From Planctomycetota bacterium (GTDB taxonomy: Bacteria > Planctomycetota > Brocadiia > JAJRTI01), in the NCBI GenBank assembly GCA_024278415.1, contig JAJRTI010000073.1:1-19387 (forward strand): a stretch of 19,387 bases of DNA, written 5' to 3'. The notes beneath the pieces are model-generated. The model did not search any database. It saw only the letters and a list, made by a program, of their open reading frames with translations, and was not told the DNA's origin. A program made the translations under genes and the position numbers. Position 1 is the first letter of the stretch, and each line of letters opens with the position of its first letter. This document shows, piece after piece, positions 13,735 to 19,387 of the stretch.

Positions 13735-14230
13735 TTCAAGCCCGAGGCGCGTGGTTCCCCTATAAATTCTGGGCCTCGCTTGTCGGGCCTGCAACAATAG
13801 AATCGGCCATTGGGCCGTTGCGCTCATGGCTAGGGTGTCATGGGTGAGATAGACCCTACTCGTTCGCCCCTCAACTAGGCCGCCCGGAGATACGCGGGAT
13901 GCAACTGATGAGCAAGCAAGTCCTTGACGCGCTGAGAGATAGCGCAAGGCGCGCCATAAGCGTGGCGTCGGCCTGCGCGTCTGTAGCCGCTGAAGGGCCG
14001 TCACGCTTGCCGCGGCCATCGTGGTCGAATCGGCACACGGCCTGCGTAGCTGGCGAACGTGGCGTTGGTCTCAGTTCGTTGAAACAGCGCCATCAGACCG
14101 CCCGCCCGATGCCCATCTTCGCCGGCTATCTCCGCGTTGATGGTATCGTGAACGCGAGAGGAGGGCCTTAGGGCACTGCCATACCGGTTATGGACAAGCC
14201 CTGAGGCCCAGAAGCCTCAGGGCTTTTTTT
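13735..14230 (+). ncRNA. Candidate structured noncoding transcript
   Basis: A strong promoter and a strong terminator bracket about 495 bases with no convincing gene. The only + frame of note (13899-14171) has no ribosome site and no recognisable protein. Several local pairings are visible: CAAGCCCGA (13737-13745) with TCGGGCCTG (13783-13791, one mismatch), GAGGC with GCCTC inside it, and TAGGGT with ACCCTA around 13831-13858. I looked for the hallmarks of RNase P RNA, tmRNA, SRP RNA and 6S RNA and found none convincing. It could also be a long leader or carry a short unknown gene. Confidence 0.35.
14197..14230 (+). terminator. Strong intrinsic terminator
   Basis: AGCCCTGAGGC (14197-14207) and GCCTCAGGGCT (14214-14224) form a perfect 11-bp stem with loop CCAGAA, followed by an uninterrupted T run to 14230. 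Oriented for + strand transcripts; there is no A-tract on the other side. It ends whatever is transcribed from the promoter at 13701. Confidence 0.9.
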
Positions 14231-14354
14231 GTTGACCTTTTTTGCAATATCCCCCAGTGAGAACCGTATTACTTGCAGACCACAGCGTGTGGCCTCAAGC
14301 TTCTGTGAACCTGGCGCCGTGTTCCTGCGTCTTATCTGTTAGGAGGACAGAGCT

Positions 14355-14693
14355 ATGAAGATCGCGGCAGTTGCTTTCAAGTACCGGCGAGGGCTCGCCC
14401 GCGGCAGCGGCGACGATGTTTTCGACCGGATCGACTACACGAGCCCGCCTCGCACCCCGCGCCGGCGCCGGCGTCGGCCCGAGGAAGAGGTGGGGAACCC
14501 CTCCACCATCTTCCCCCAGGCCCCCACGGTGACGGACTACGTGTCCGAGCGGAACCCCTACGGGACCGCCTACGTCCAGGCCCTCATCGAGCGCATCGAC
14601 TCGGGCAAGTACCCGCACGAACTCGATGACCGGCGCAACCCGGCAGCGGCGGACGCGGACGACGAACTCGTTATGGCGGAGGACAAGCGATGA
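14355..14693 (+). CDS. Small hypothetical protein with Arg-rich stretch
   Basis: 112 residues. A strong ribosome site (AGGAGG, 14341-14346) lies 8 bases before the ATG, which is the main reason to believe this gene. The N-terminus (KIAAVAFKYRR) is followed by a flexible region with a run of arginines (about 33-40). A more ordered part with TVTDYVSERNPYGTAYVQAL then leads to an acidic tail. No family recognised; the composition suggests a small, partly disordered nucleic-acid- or protein-binding protein. It lies between a terminator and a large inverted repeat (14793-14857) that may end its transcript. No clear promoter is seen; TTGACC at 14232 lacks a matching -10. Confidence 0.65.
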   Translation: MKIAAVAFKYRRGLARGSGDDVFDRIDYTSPPRTPRRRRRRPEEEVGNPSTIFPQAPTVTDYVSERNPYGTAYVQALIERIDSGKYPHELDDRRNPAAADADDELVMAEDKR

Positions 14694-14792
14694 CCCCATG
14701 CGACTCGATCGACTGTGGTGTTGCTCATCGCGACTCCGCCCATTCGAGCGCGCTCCTCGCCCCGTCCGCGGCCCGTGCCCCTCACGCGCAGC

Positions 14793-14857
14793 CAGCCGAT
14801 GGCTTCGGCCGGCCCTCGCCCCTACTCCGGCCGAGTGTCGACCCAAGCCATCGGCTG
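14793..14857. repeat. Nested inverted repeat (13 + 7 bp arms)
   Basis: CAGCCGATGGCTT (14793-14805) pairs exactly with AAGCCATCGGCTG (14845-14857). Inside, CGGCCGG (14806-14812) pairs with CCGGCCG (14827-14833). The result is a long, nearly continuous cruciform or RNA hairpin. It lies in the gene-free stretch 14694-14995, 32 bases before the toxin-antitoxin promoter, with a modest T-rich patch after it. Possible terminator of the 14355 gene or protein-binding site. Confidence 0.7.
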
Positions 14858-14889
14858 AGTTGCGCGTTTTCGTTTGGGGCCGCGCAGCC

Positions 14890-14917
14890 TTGACAGCAGC
14901 GCTCGCAAAAGTAGAAT
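14890..14917 (+). promoter_or_regulatory. Promoter of the MNT/HEPN pair
   Basis: TTGACA at 14890-14895 (perfect), 16 bases, TAGAAT at 14912-14917. The start would be near 14924, leaving a leader of about 70 bases before ATG 14996. Confidence 0.7.
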
Positions 14918-14995
14918 CGGCGTGGGATCAACGTGCAGCGGGCACCCAGAGCAGGCGGCTGCCCGCCTACCCGATTTCGGCACGAGCAATCCAGC

Positions 14996-15286
14996 ATGTC
15001 ACGCACAGAGATAATCAAGAAACTTTCGAACTTCCGACAAGCCAAGCAGGGAGAGTTTGGCATCGTGCGGCTGGGCGTCTTTGGGTCGGTTGCGCGGGAT
15101 GAGGATGTGGTCGGCAGCGACGTGGACGTTGTCGTCGAACTGAGCGAGCCGGATCTGCTAGCGCTCGTGGGGATCAAGCAGGACATCGAGGAGCTTCTCC
15201 AGAGGCCTGTGGACATCGTGCGATACCGAACGAGGATGAATGCGTTCCTTAAGCAGCGCATTGAGCGGGAAGCCGTCTATGTCTGA
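14996..15286 (+). CDS. MNT-family minimal nucleotidyltransferase antitoxin (MntA-like)
   Basis: 96 residues from ATG 14996. A GTG at 14933 is possible but sits almost on the transcription start and adds an unconserved tail. The nucleotidyltransferase signature is complete: VFGSVARDEDVVGSDVDVVV, with Gly30-Ser31, metal-binding Asp42 and Asp44, and a likely third acid in PVDIV (Asp73). In MntA/HepT systems this enzyme transfers AMP to a tyrosine of the HEPN toxin and so silences it. The next gene starts inside its last codons (ATG 15279), the usual coupled arrangement. No good ribosome site is visible. Confidence 0.92.
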   Translation: MSRTEIIKKLSNFRQAKQGEFGIVRLGVFGSVARDEDVVGSDVDVVVELSEPDLLALVGIKQDIEELLQRPVDIVRYRTRMNAFLKQRIEREAVYV

Positions 15287-15661
15287 CACCGCACTCGTCC
15301 GAGAGATCTTGCGTCAGATTCATGGTGCAGCGCAGACGATCCTCAGACGATTCGAGCCCATCTCGTCCCCCGCGAACGTCGTCGAGTCTGAAGCCGGATT
15401 GGAGAAGCTCGACGCAATCTGCATGCAACTGATCGCCATCGGGGAGAGCGTGAAGAACTTGGATAAGATCACGCGGGGACGCTTCTGGCGAAGTACGGCG
15501 GCGTCAAGTGGAAGCGAATCATGGGCATGAGAGACGTGCTGAGCCACCACTACTTCGACGTTGACGCGGAGGTCGTGTACGCGGTGTGTGCTGACCGCAT
15601 TGGCGAACTCACCGAGGCCATCGAGCGTATGTTGGCCGAACTCGACGACGCTGACGCGTAG
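15279..15661 (+). pseudogene. HEPN-domain toxin (HepT-like), one-base frameshift
   Basis: From ATG 15279 the frame encodes the first HEPN helices (LDAICMQLIAIGESVKNLDK) but shifts near 15474-15479. The remainder lies in another frame and ends at TAG 15659-15661. Adding one G to the GGGG at 15475-15478 restores a 127-residue HEPN protein containing RDVLSHHY, a perfect RX4HXY motif (Arg85, His90, Tyr92), the RNase centre and AMPylation site of HepT toxins. Without correction, translation ends at about 15530 and lacks this motif, so no toxin is made. Possible readings are loss-of-function mutation, a sequencing error in a G run, or slippage. Its antitoxin gene is intact. Confidence 0.85.
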
Positions 15662-15715
15662 CGCCGCGCCTGGAGGCCAAACCGTGGAGGCGCCAACTCG
15701 CCGCGGGATGCGACT

Positions 15716-16033
15716 ATGGCCCAACCGATTACCCACTCTCGTATCGACATCGACCTGCGCGTCCTGCCCCACACGTGCTACCGCGCGAGCGACCGCGCCC
15801 GACCGCGATGGCGGTTCCTCCTAGCAGCGATCAACAGGCCACGGCGAGGGTTTCTGCTGCGCAGGATGACGATCGTGCAGCGCACGGCCAAGGACCAAAC
15901 GCAGCGCACGGTCGCCGGCAAGGCGCTGGTGACTGCACTCGCGCAGAGTTCCGTTGGGCTACCCAAGAAGGGAGCAATCGTGCTGGACGTGCAGGAGCCG
16001 GCAGACCGCATGATCGCGAGGAAAGAGGTGTAG
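15716..16033 (+). CDS. Small hypothetical protein upstream of the nuclease
   Basis: 105 residues from ATG 15716, or 55 from ATG 15866. The stop TAG (16031-16033) is three bases before the nuclease ATG, and codon choice in this frame is GC-rich at third positions as in the neighbours, which argues for a real gene. The C-terminal half (about 52-105) is a plausible small helical domain with a GLPKKGAIVLDVQEPADRM segment; the N-terminal half is Arg-rich and less convincing. No family recognised. If real, it is co-transcribed with the nuclease. Confidence 0.45.
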   Translation: MAQPITHSRIDIDLRVLPHTCYRASDRARPRWRFLLAAINRPRRGFLLRRMTIVQRTAKDQTQRTVAGKALVTALAQSSVGLPKKGAIVLDVQEPADRMIARKEV

Positions 16034-16036
16034 GCC

Positions 16037-17116
16037 ATGACCATCGACCTGTCGAGCGTCACCATCGCCGCAACCCAGCCGCGGCACAAGATCGCACAGG
16101 CGCTGCGGGAGATGGGCATCCAGATCAAGACGCTCGATGAGGACGAGGGCAACGTGGACCGCTACGTTGTGAGCGAACGCCTCGCGATCGAGCGCCGCAC
16201 CGGCGCCAGCTTCCTCAAGGGCATCATGGACAAGACGCTCTTCACGAGCGCGATCTACCTGCGCGAGCACTTCGAGATTCCCGTGCTCATGGTCGAGGGC
16301 AAGGTAGACGACAACTACTCCATGATGACGCCCGCCGCGGTGCGCGGCGCGCTGTCCAGCATGATGCTCCAGTACGGCATCAGCGTCCTCTGCACCGAGG
16401 ACGCGGAACAGACGGTCGAGTTGATCGCCATGATGGCGCGGCAGGAGCAGATCGGCATCCCGGAGATTTCGCTCATCCCCAAACGCAAGGCGACTTCGCT
16501 CGACGACTTGCAGCGCCGCGTCGTGGAGATGCTCCCGGGCTGCGGCATGGTCGTGGCCCGGGAGCTGCTCCAGCACTTTGGCAGTGTGCAGCGAATCGTG
16601 GCCGCGACCGAGGACGAGTTCCGCGCGGTGAAGGGCATCGGAGCGAAAACCGCGCGGGAGATCGTGCGAGTCCTCACCGCGGACTACGAGGCCATCGACA
16701 CGGAGAAGCAGCTCGAAGACGCGATCGAGGCCGCGCCGGAGCTGTTGTTCCAAGACCAAGCCACCTTGCTCGCGCGGCAGCACTACATCTTCACCGACGA
16801 GGGCGAGCGCCAGTTTGTGGACATGGCCTTCCTCGAGCCCAAGGCGAACGAGGTTGTTCTGGTGGAACTCAAGCGCGGCGCACTCGAGCGGGCGCACGAG
16901 GAGCAACTCGGCCGCTACCTCGACCACGCGGGCGATTCGAAGCTCCTCGCCAGATTCCTCGGCAAGGGCGCCGGCTTGCGCGGGGTGCTCGCGACGGCCC
17001 AGCCATGCAAGTTCAGACCCAAACGCAAAGACGTGGACGCGCGGATCGTGGACCGCCGCGCGGCGATTGAAGTGCTGAAGCGGCTGCGGAGGCAGAGGGA
17101 GACGCAAACGCGCTGA
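16037..17116 (+). CDS. ERCC4-like / helix-hairpin-helix / NucS-like nuclease fusion
   Basis: 359 residues, with AGAGGTG about 7 bases before the ATG. Residues 8-145 resemble the XPF/Hef ERCC4 nuclease fold, with RYVVSERLAIERRTGASF at the active site. The expected GD-x3-E-x4-ERK-x3-D pattern is broken: D is replaced by Arg42, K by Arg54 and the last D by Ser58. Residues about 162-213 are tandem helix-hairpin-helix motifs (LPGCGMVVARELLQHFG and VKGIGAKTAREIV) that bind branched DNA. Residues about 240-330 resemble the NucS C-terminal PD-(D/E)XK nuclease: FVDMAF with Asp262 and VLVELKRG with Glu277 and Lys279, then a QLGRYLDH helix. Likely a structure-specific repair nuclease in which the second domain cuts. 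Confidence 0.85.
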   Translation: MTIDLSSVTIAATQPRHKIAQALREMGIQIKTLDEDEGNVDRYVVSERLAIERRTGASFLKGIMDKTLFTSAIYLREHFEIPVLMVEGKVDDNYSMMTPAAVRGALSSMMLQYGISVLCTEDAEQTVELIAMMARQEQIGIPEISLIPKRKATSLDDLQRRVVEMLPGCGMVVARELLQHFGSVQRIVAATEDEFRAVKGIGAKTAREIVRVLTADYEAIDTEKQLEDAIEAAPELLFQDQATLLARQHYIFTDEGERQFVDMAFLEPKANEVVLVELKRGALERAHEEQLGRYLDHAGDSKLLARFLGKGAGLRGVLATAQPCKFRPKRKDVDARIVDRRAAIEVLKRLRRQRETQTR

Positions 17117-17134
17117 GGCACAGAGGCCCTCGAG

Positions 17135-18070
17135 TCAGCATTCGAGCGAATACGAATCCTCGCAGACCGTCAGCCGTCTCACGCCGCGATGCGCCTCATA
17201 GGTCTCGTGCATCTCCTCGATGGAGTCGAAGAAGCCGATGATGTACACCGCACCAAACGACTCGCCCTTCTTGATCGGATAGCCGCCGATCTCGGTGATG
17301 AAGCACACGTATCCGCGCTGATGGCACCACGCCTCCCAGATCATGGACGGGTCGAGCGCGAGACCGGCCAGCCACGGGCCGACGCTCGTCTTGTACGCGC
17401 GGATGACGCTCTCCGCCGCGCCGTGCTTCGGGCGCTGGTACGTGAACTTGTCGTCGGGCGTGAAGTTGTCGAGGAACTCGCTCGACGGGATGCGGCCGTG
17501 ATAGCTGAGATAGATCTCGTCGAACGTGTCGCCCGCGGCGTGCTTGAGGTGTCCCGGGAAGTCGATGCGCAGCAGCAGTTGCTCCGCGTCGTTCGCGCTC
17601 GTGACCACGTCGGTCGCATAGAAGTAGCGCTTGCCTCGCGGGAAGACCAGCACCTGCTCCCAGCGAGAGCCAGGCTCGTACCCGAGCGTCGCGACGCGCC
17701 AGTCCCAGTGCTGCTTCACCGCGACGAAGTCGGGACCAGTGACCGTCTCCATGGGCAGCTTCTTCGCCTGCGTGCAAATCTGCGGCAACTCGACGAAGTG
17801 CTTCTCGATCGCGCCGTGCACGGAGACATCGAGGTTGTACTGTTGGTCCCGCGGCAGTTCGCCCTCTCGCGGATGCCGCCACGGCTGCATGAGAAAATCG
17901 ACAATGTCCAGCCCATGCCCAAGGTCGACCGCGCCTGTGCGCTTGTCGCGGAACGTGCCGCCCTGCACGCCGCTCACGTAGCCTTCGGGACACACGACCG
18001 CGGAGTACTGGTCCGTGTCGATGTGGGCAAAACCATTCCGGATCTCCACATTGGCGTAGCGCTCGGGCAT
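17135..18070 (-). CDS. Conserved-looking hypothetical protein
   Basis: 311 residues from ATG 18070, preferred because GGAG lies 9 bases before it; ATG 18085 would add five residues (METIS). There is no signal peptide or membrane helix. It is rich in aromatic residues and alternating strands, with stretches such as YSAVVCPEGYVSGVQGGTF near the start and FFDSIEEMHETYEAH near the end, suggesting a beta-sandwich or mutarotase-like fold. I do not recognise the family. It converges with the nuclease gene (18 bases between stops) and diverges from the glycoside hydrolase gene, so a link to carbohydrate use is possible but only inferred. Confidence 0.8.
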   Translation of the reverse strand: MPERYANVEIRNGFAHIDTDQYSAVVCPEGYVSGVQGGTFRDKRTGAVDLGHGLDIVDFLMQPWRHPREGELPRDQQYNLDVSVHGAIEKHFVELPQICTQAKKLPMETVTGPDFVAVKQHWDWRVATLGYEPGSRWEQVLVFPRGKRYFYATDVVTSANDAEQLLLRIDFPGHLKHAAGDTFDEIYLSYHGRIPSSEFLDNFTPDDKFTYQRPKHGAAESVIRAYKTSVGPWLAGLALDPSMIWEAWCHQRGYVCFITEIGGYPIKKGESFGAVYIIGFFDSIEEMHETYEAHRGVRRLTVCEDSYSLEC

Positions 18071-18151
18071 CGAAATCGTCTCCATGATGCAAGATATAGG
18101 CTGGGCGATCCTGCAAGACGCTGTCAGACCGCACAATCGAGCGCGTCTATT

Positions 18152-18197
18152 CGTAAGACCGTGCCACGAGCGCGCCCGATGCCTGCACGGTCTTACG
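18152..18197. repeat. Perfect 13-bp inverted repeat
   Basis: CGTAAGACCGTGC (18152-18164) and GCACGGTCTTACG (18185-18197) around a 20-base spacer, in the divergent intergenic region. No T run follows either arm. It could be a regulator's operator shared by the two divergent genes, or a small repeat element. Confidence 0.65.
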
Positions 18198-18273
18198 GAA
18201 GGCCGCACTTCGCGCGAACGGAACCACAGCATGTTGGCGATGTGTGCGCCGCGAGGCGGCGAGGCTCGTAGTA

Positions 18274-18295
18274 GGGCGATTTATCGCCCGTTTTT
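18274..18295 (+). terminator. Terminator-like or REP-like hairpin
   Basis: GGGCGAT (18274-18280), TT, ATCGCCC (18283-18289), then G and TTTTT. It has the shape of a weak intrinsic terminator for + transcripts, yet no + gene ends nearby. A short RNA upstream or a dispersed intergenic repeat are both possible. I see nothing else definite in 18296-18570. Confidence 0.5.
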
Positions 18296-18581
18296 CCAGA
18301 GCGGCCGACGGGCGAAGCGACATGTGCGCCGCACGGCGGAAATCGTCCTATCACGAACAGCGTGGGGGGCAGGCTCGGTCTGTGGTAATATGAAGGCCAG
18401 CGACGCGAAGCCGGCCGGCTTCTGCGCTCGCACTTCCTCGGCGGTCGGGTCGCCGAGGCATTGAGATCGCCCCGGTCCCCACAGCGGGAACGGGCCATTA
18501 TTGGCTCCATTGCCACCGGTGTCAACGAGGCGCCCGATGAAACCTGTCCGCGCCGCTGAGAGGTCCGCACGGAGAAAGATC

Positions 18582-19387
18582 ATGCGCCTGCCGCGATTCT
18601 GCCGCCTTCTTGTCATGACGTTCGCATTGTGCCAATCCGCGCGATGCGCGGCGCCCCAGTTCCTCGGCAAGTCCTATCGCTTCGAGTCCGCCACCGCGCT
18701 CGACGCCCGCGAACGCGCAGACGACCGGTTCCAATCTCCACTTCGCAGCCGGCCCGAGTTCCGCGACGGCATTCTCTATCGCAACGGCCGGCCGTGGTTC
18801 CTCGTGGGCTCGCAAATCGGGGCCGGGCAGTGGAACCAGAAGCTCATGTTGCTGCCGCGGGTGATGGGCGACAACTACGTGACCATCGCCGCGTCGCCGA
18901 CGCGACACTTCTACCCGCGTTTGGAAAAAGGCCAACTCGTGCTCGCGTGGGAGCGCGTCCCGTTCGTCAAGTCGATGGCGAACCAGGCCGCGCGCAACCG
19001 CTTGTGCGTCTACCTCGACATGGGCGGCGGGGTGGCAAGAAACATGGCCGGCGTCGTGCAGCGCCTGCGCCAATACAAACTGCCCGGCGCACAAGACTGG
19101 CTCGACCTGTGCAGTGAATACTACGGCCACTTCTATCCCATCGACGTCAACTCCGAGTTGGGGCAGCAGTTCTACCTCAACGCGTTCGCTTCCTACTTGC
19201 GCTACTTCAAGGACGCGGACATCCCCATCGTGGGAGTCGAGTTGCGCAACGAACTCGCGGTGTACGCGTTCACGCCGCAGGCGCTGGCGAGCTTCCGCGA
19301 ATACCTGCGCAAGAAATACGGCGACCTGAAGACGCTCAACCGGGTGTGCCGCACGCGCTTCGACTCGTTCGACGCGGCCGTCCCGCC
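18582..19387 (+). CDS. Secreted GH42-like glycoside hydrolase, 3' partial
   Basis: 268 residues are visible and the gene runs off the window. GGAGA lies 6 bases before ATG 18582. A signal peptide is likely: basic start (MRLPRFCR), hydrophobic core, and cleavage near CAA (about residue 23). The mature part begins with a segment about a named dwelling site of the fold (GILYRNGRPWFLVGSQ), followed by (beta/alpha)8-type repeats. VELRNELAVY contains Asn223-Glu224, the NE pair that carries the acid/base in clan GH-A enzymes. After it, FREYLRKKYGDLKTLNRVCRTRF matches the stretch following that motif in GH42 beta-galactosidases. Substrate unknown, and the nucleophile lies beyond the window. Clan GH-A is well supported, the exact family less so. 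Confidence 0.82.
   Translation, partial: MRLPRFCRLLVMTFALCQSARCAAPQFLGKSYRFESATALDARERADDRFQSPLRSRPEFRDGILYRNGRPWFLVGSQIGAGQWNQKLMLLPRVMGDNYVTIAASPTRHFYPRLEKGQLVLAWERVPFVKSMANQAARNRLCVYLDMGGGVARNMAGVVQRLRQYKLPGAQDWLDLCSEYYGHFYPIDVNSELGQQFYLNAFASYLRYFKDADIPIVGVELRNELAVYAFTPQALASFREYLRKKYGDLKTLNRVCRTRFDSFDAAVP

Noticed and set aside
13567..14019. Minus-strand 150-residue frame and + frame 13899-14171
   Set aside because: No ribosome sites, no recognisable sequence, mixed codon usage; they overlap the promoter-to-terminator unit that looks noncoding.
13735..14230. RNase P RNA, tmRNA, SRP RNA or 6S RNA
   Set aside because: I could not find the GAGGAAAGTCC core of RNase P, the tRNA-like ends or tag frame of tmRNA, the SRP GGAA tetraloop domain, or a long 6S-like single hairpin.
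15959..17107. 382-residue minus-strand open frame
   Set aside because: Antisense of the nuclease gene, whose helix-hairpin-helix and PD-(D/E)XK motifs are unmistakable on the + strand.
17189..18271. 360-residue + strand open frame
   Set aside because: Antisense of the minus-strand 17135-18070 gene; low-complexity Arg/Leu/Asp composition typical of shadows.
1..19387. CRISPR array or insertion sequence
   Set aside because: No regularly spaced short repeats and no transposase or terminal inverted repeats flanked by target duplications were seen.

Overview
The window is GC-rich bacterial DNA, probably chromosomal, from a lineage I cannot place firmly. Several traits recall Planctomycetota or other environmental, polysaccharide-degrading phyla: the integrase style, a stand-alone AEP-type primase, a secreted GH42-like enzyme, and hypothetical proteins of that flavour. 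That is an impression from the proteins, not a phylogeny. Four promoter-like sites read by eye follow a TTGACW / TAxxxT pattern with 16-17 nt spacers.

Bases 1-12049 are the right-hand part of an integrated element; its left end lies outside the window. All its genes are on the + strand and tightly packed. In order: a TPR-like protein (5' end missing), a protein with a sigma-region-4-like HTH, a small beta-rich protein, a Lon/S16-like Ser-Lys protease fused to a domain 'F', two free-standing F-domain proteins, a conjugation-type (VirD4/HerA-like) ATPase split in two by a stop codon, a fourth F protein, an archaeo-eukaryotic-type primase (AEP), a frame-damaged NrdJ-like C-terminal (TSCPD) gene, an excisionase-like HTH, a ribbon-helix-helix protein and a tyrosine recombinase. 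The recombinase frame runs antisense into the 3' part of tRNA-Arg(TCG), the classic mark of integration at a tRNA gene.

Bases 11987-12268 hold a minus-strand tRNA cluster, Arg(TCT)-His(GTG)-Arg(TCG), with its own promoter at 12345-12372. Beyond it is chromosome: an oppC/dppC-type permease (minus), a 1.1 kb stretch without a convincing gene but with a strong promoter and a strong terminator (candidate structured RNA), a small unknown gene, an MNT/HEPN (MntA/HepT-type) toxin-antitoxin pair whose HEPN gene carries a one-base frameshift, a small unknown gene, and an unusual nuclease (degenerate ERCC4 + helix-hairpin-helix + NucS-like PD-(D/E)XK). The window ends with an unknown minus-strand protein divergent from a secreted GH42-like glycoside hydrolase that runs off the end.

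The best candidate for something undescribed is the element's cargo. It has four diverged copies of one roughly 190-residue unknown domain F, one fused to a Lon-like protease and interrupted by an in-frame TAG. These sit around a DNA-translocase-type ATPase that is itself interrupted by an in-frame TAA. Whether these stops are decay, sequencing error or programmed readthrough is the main open question.
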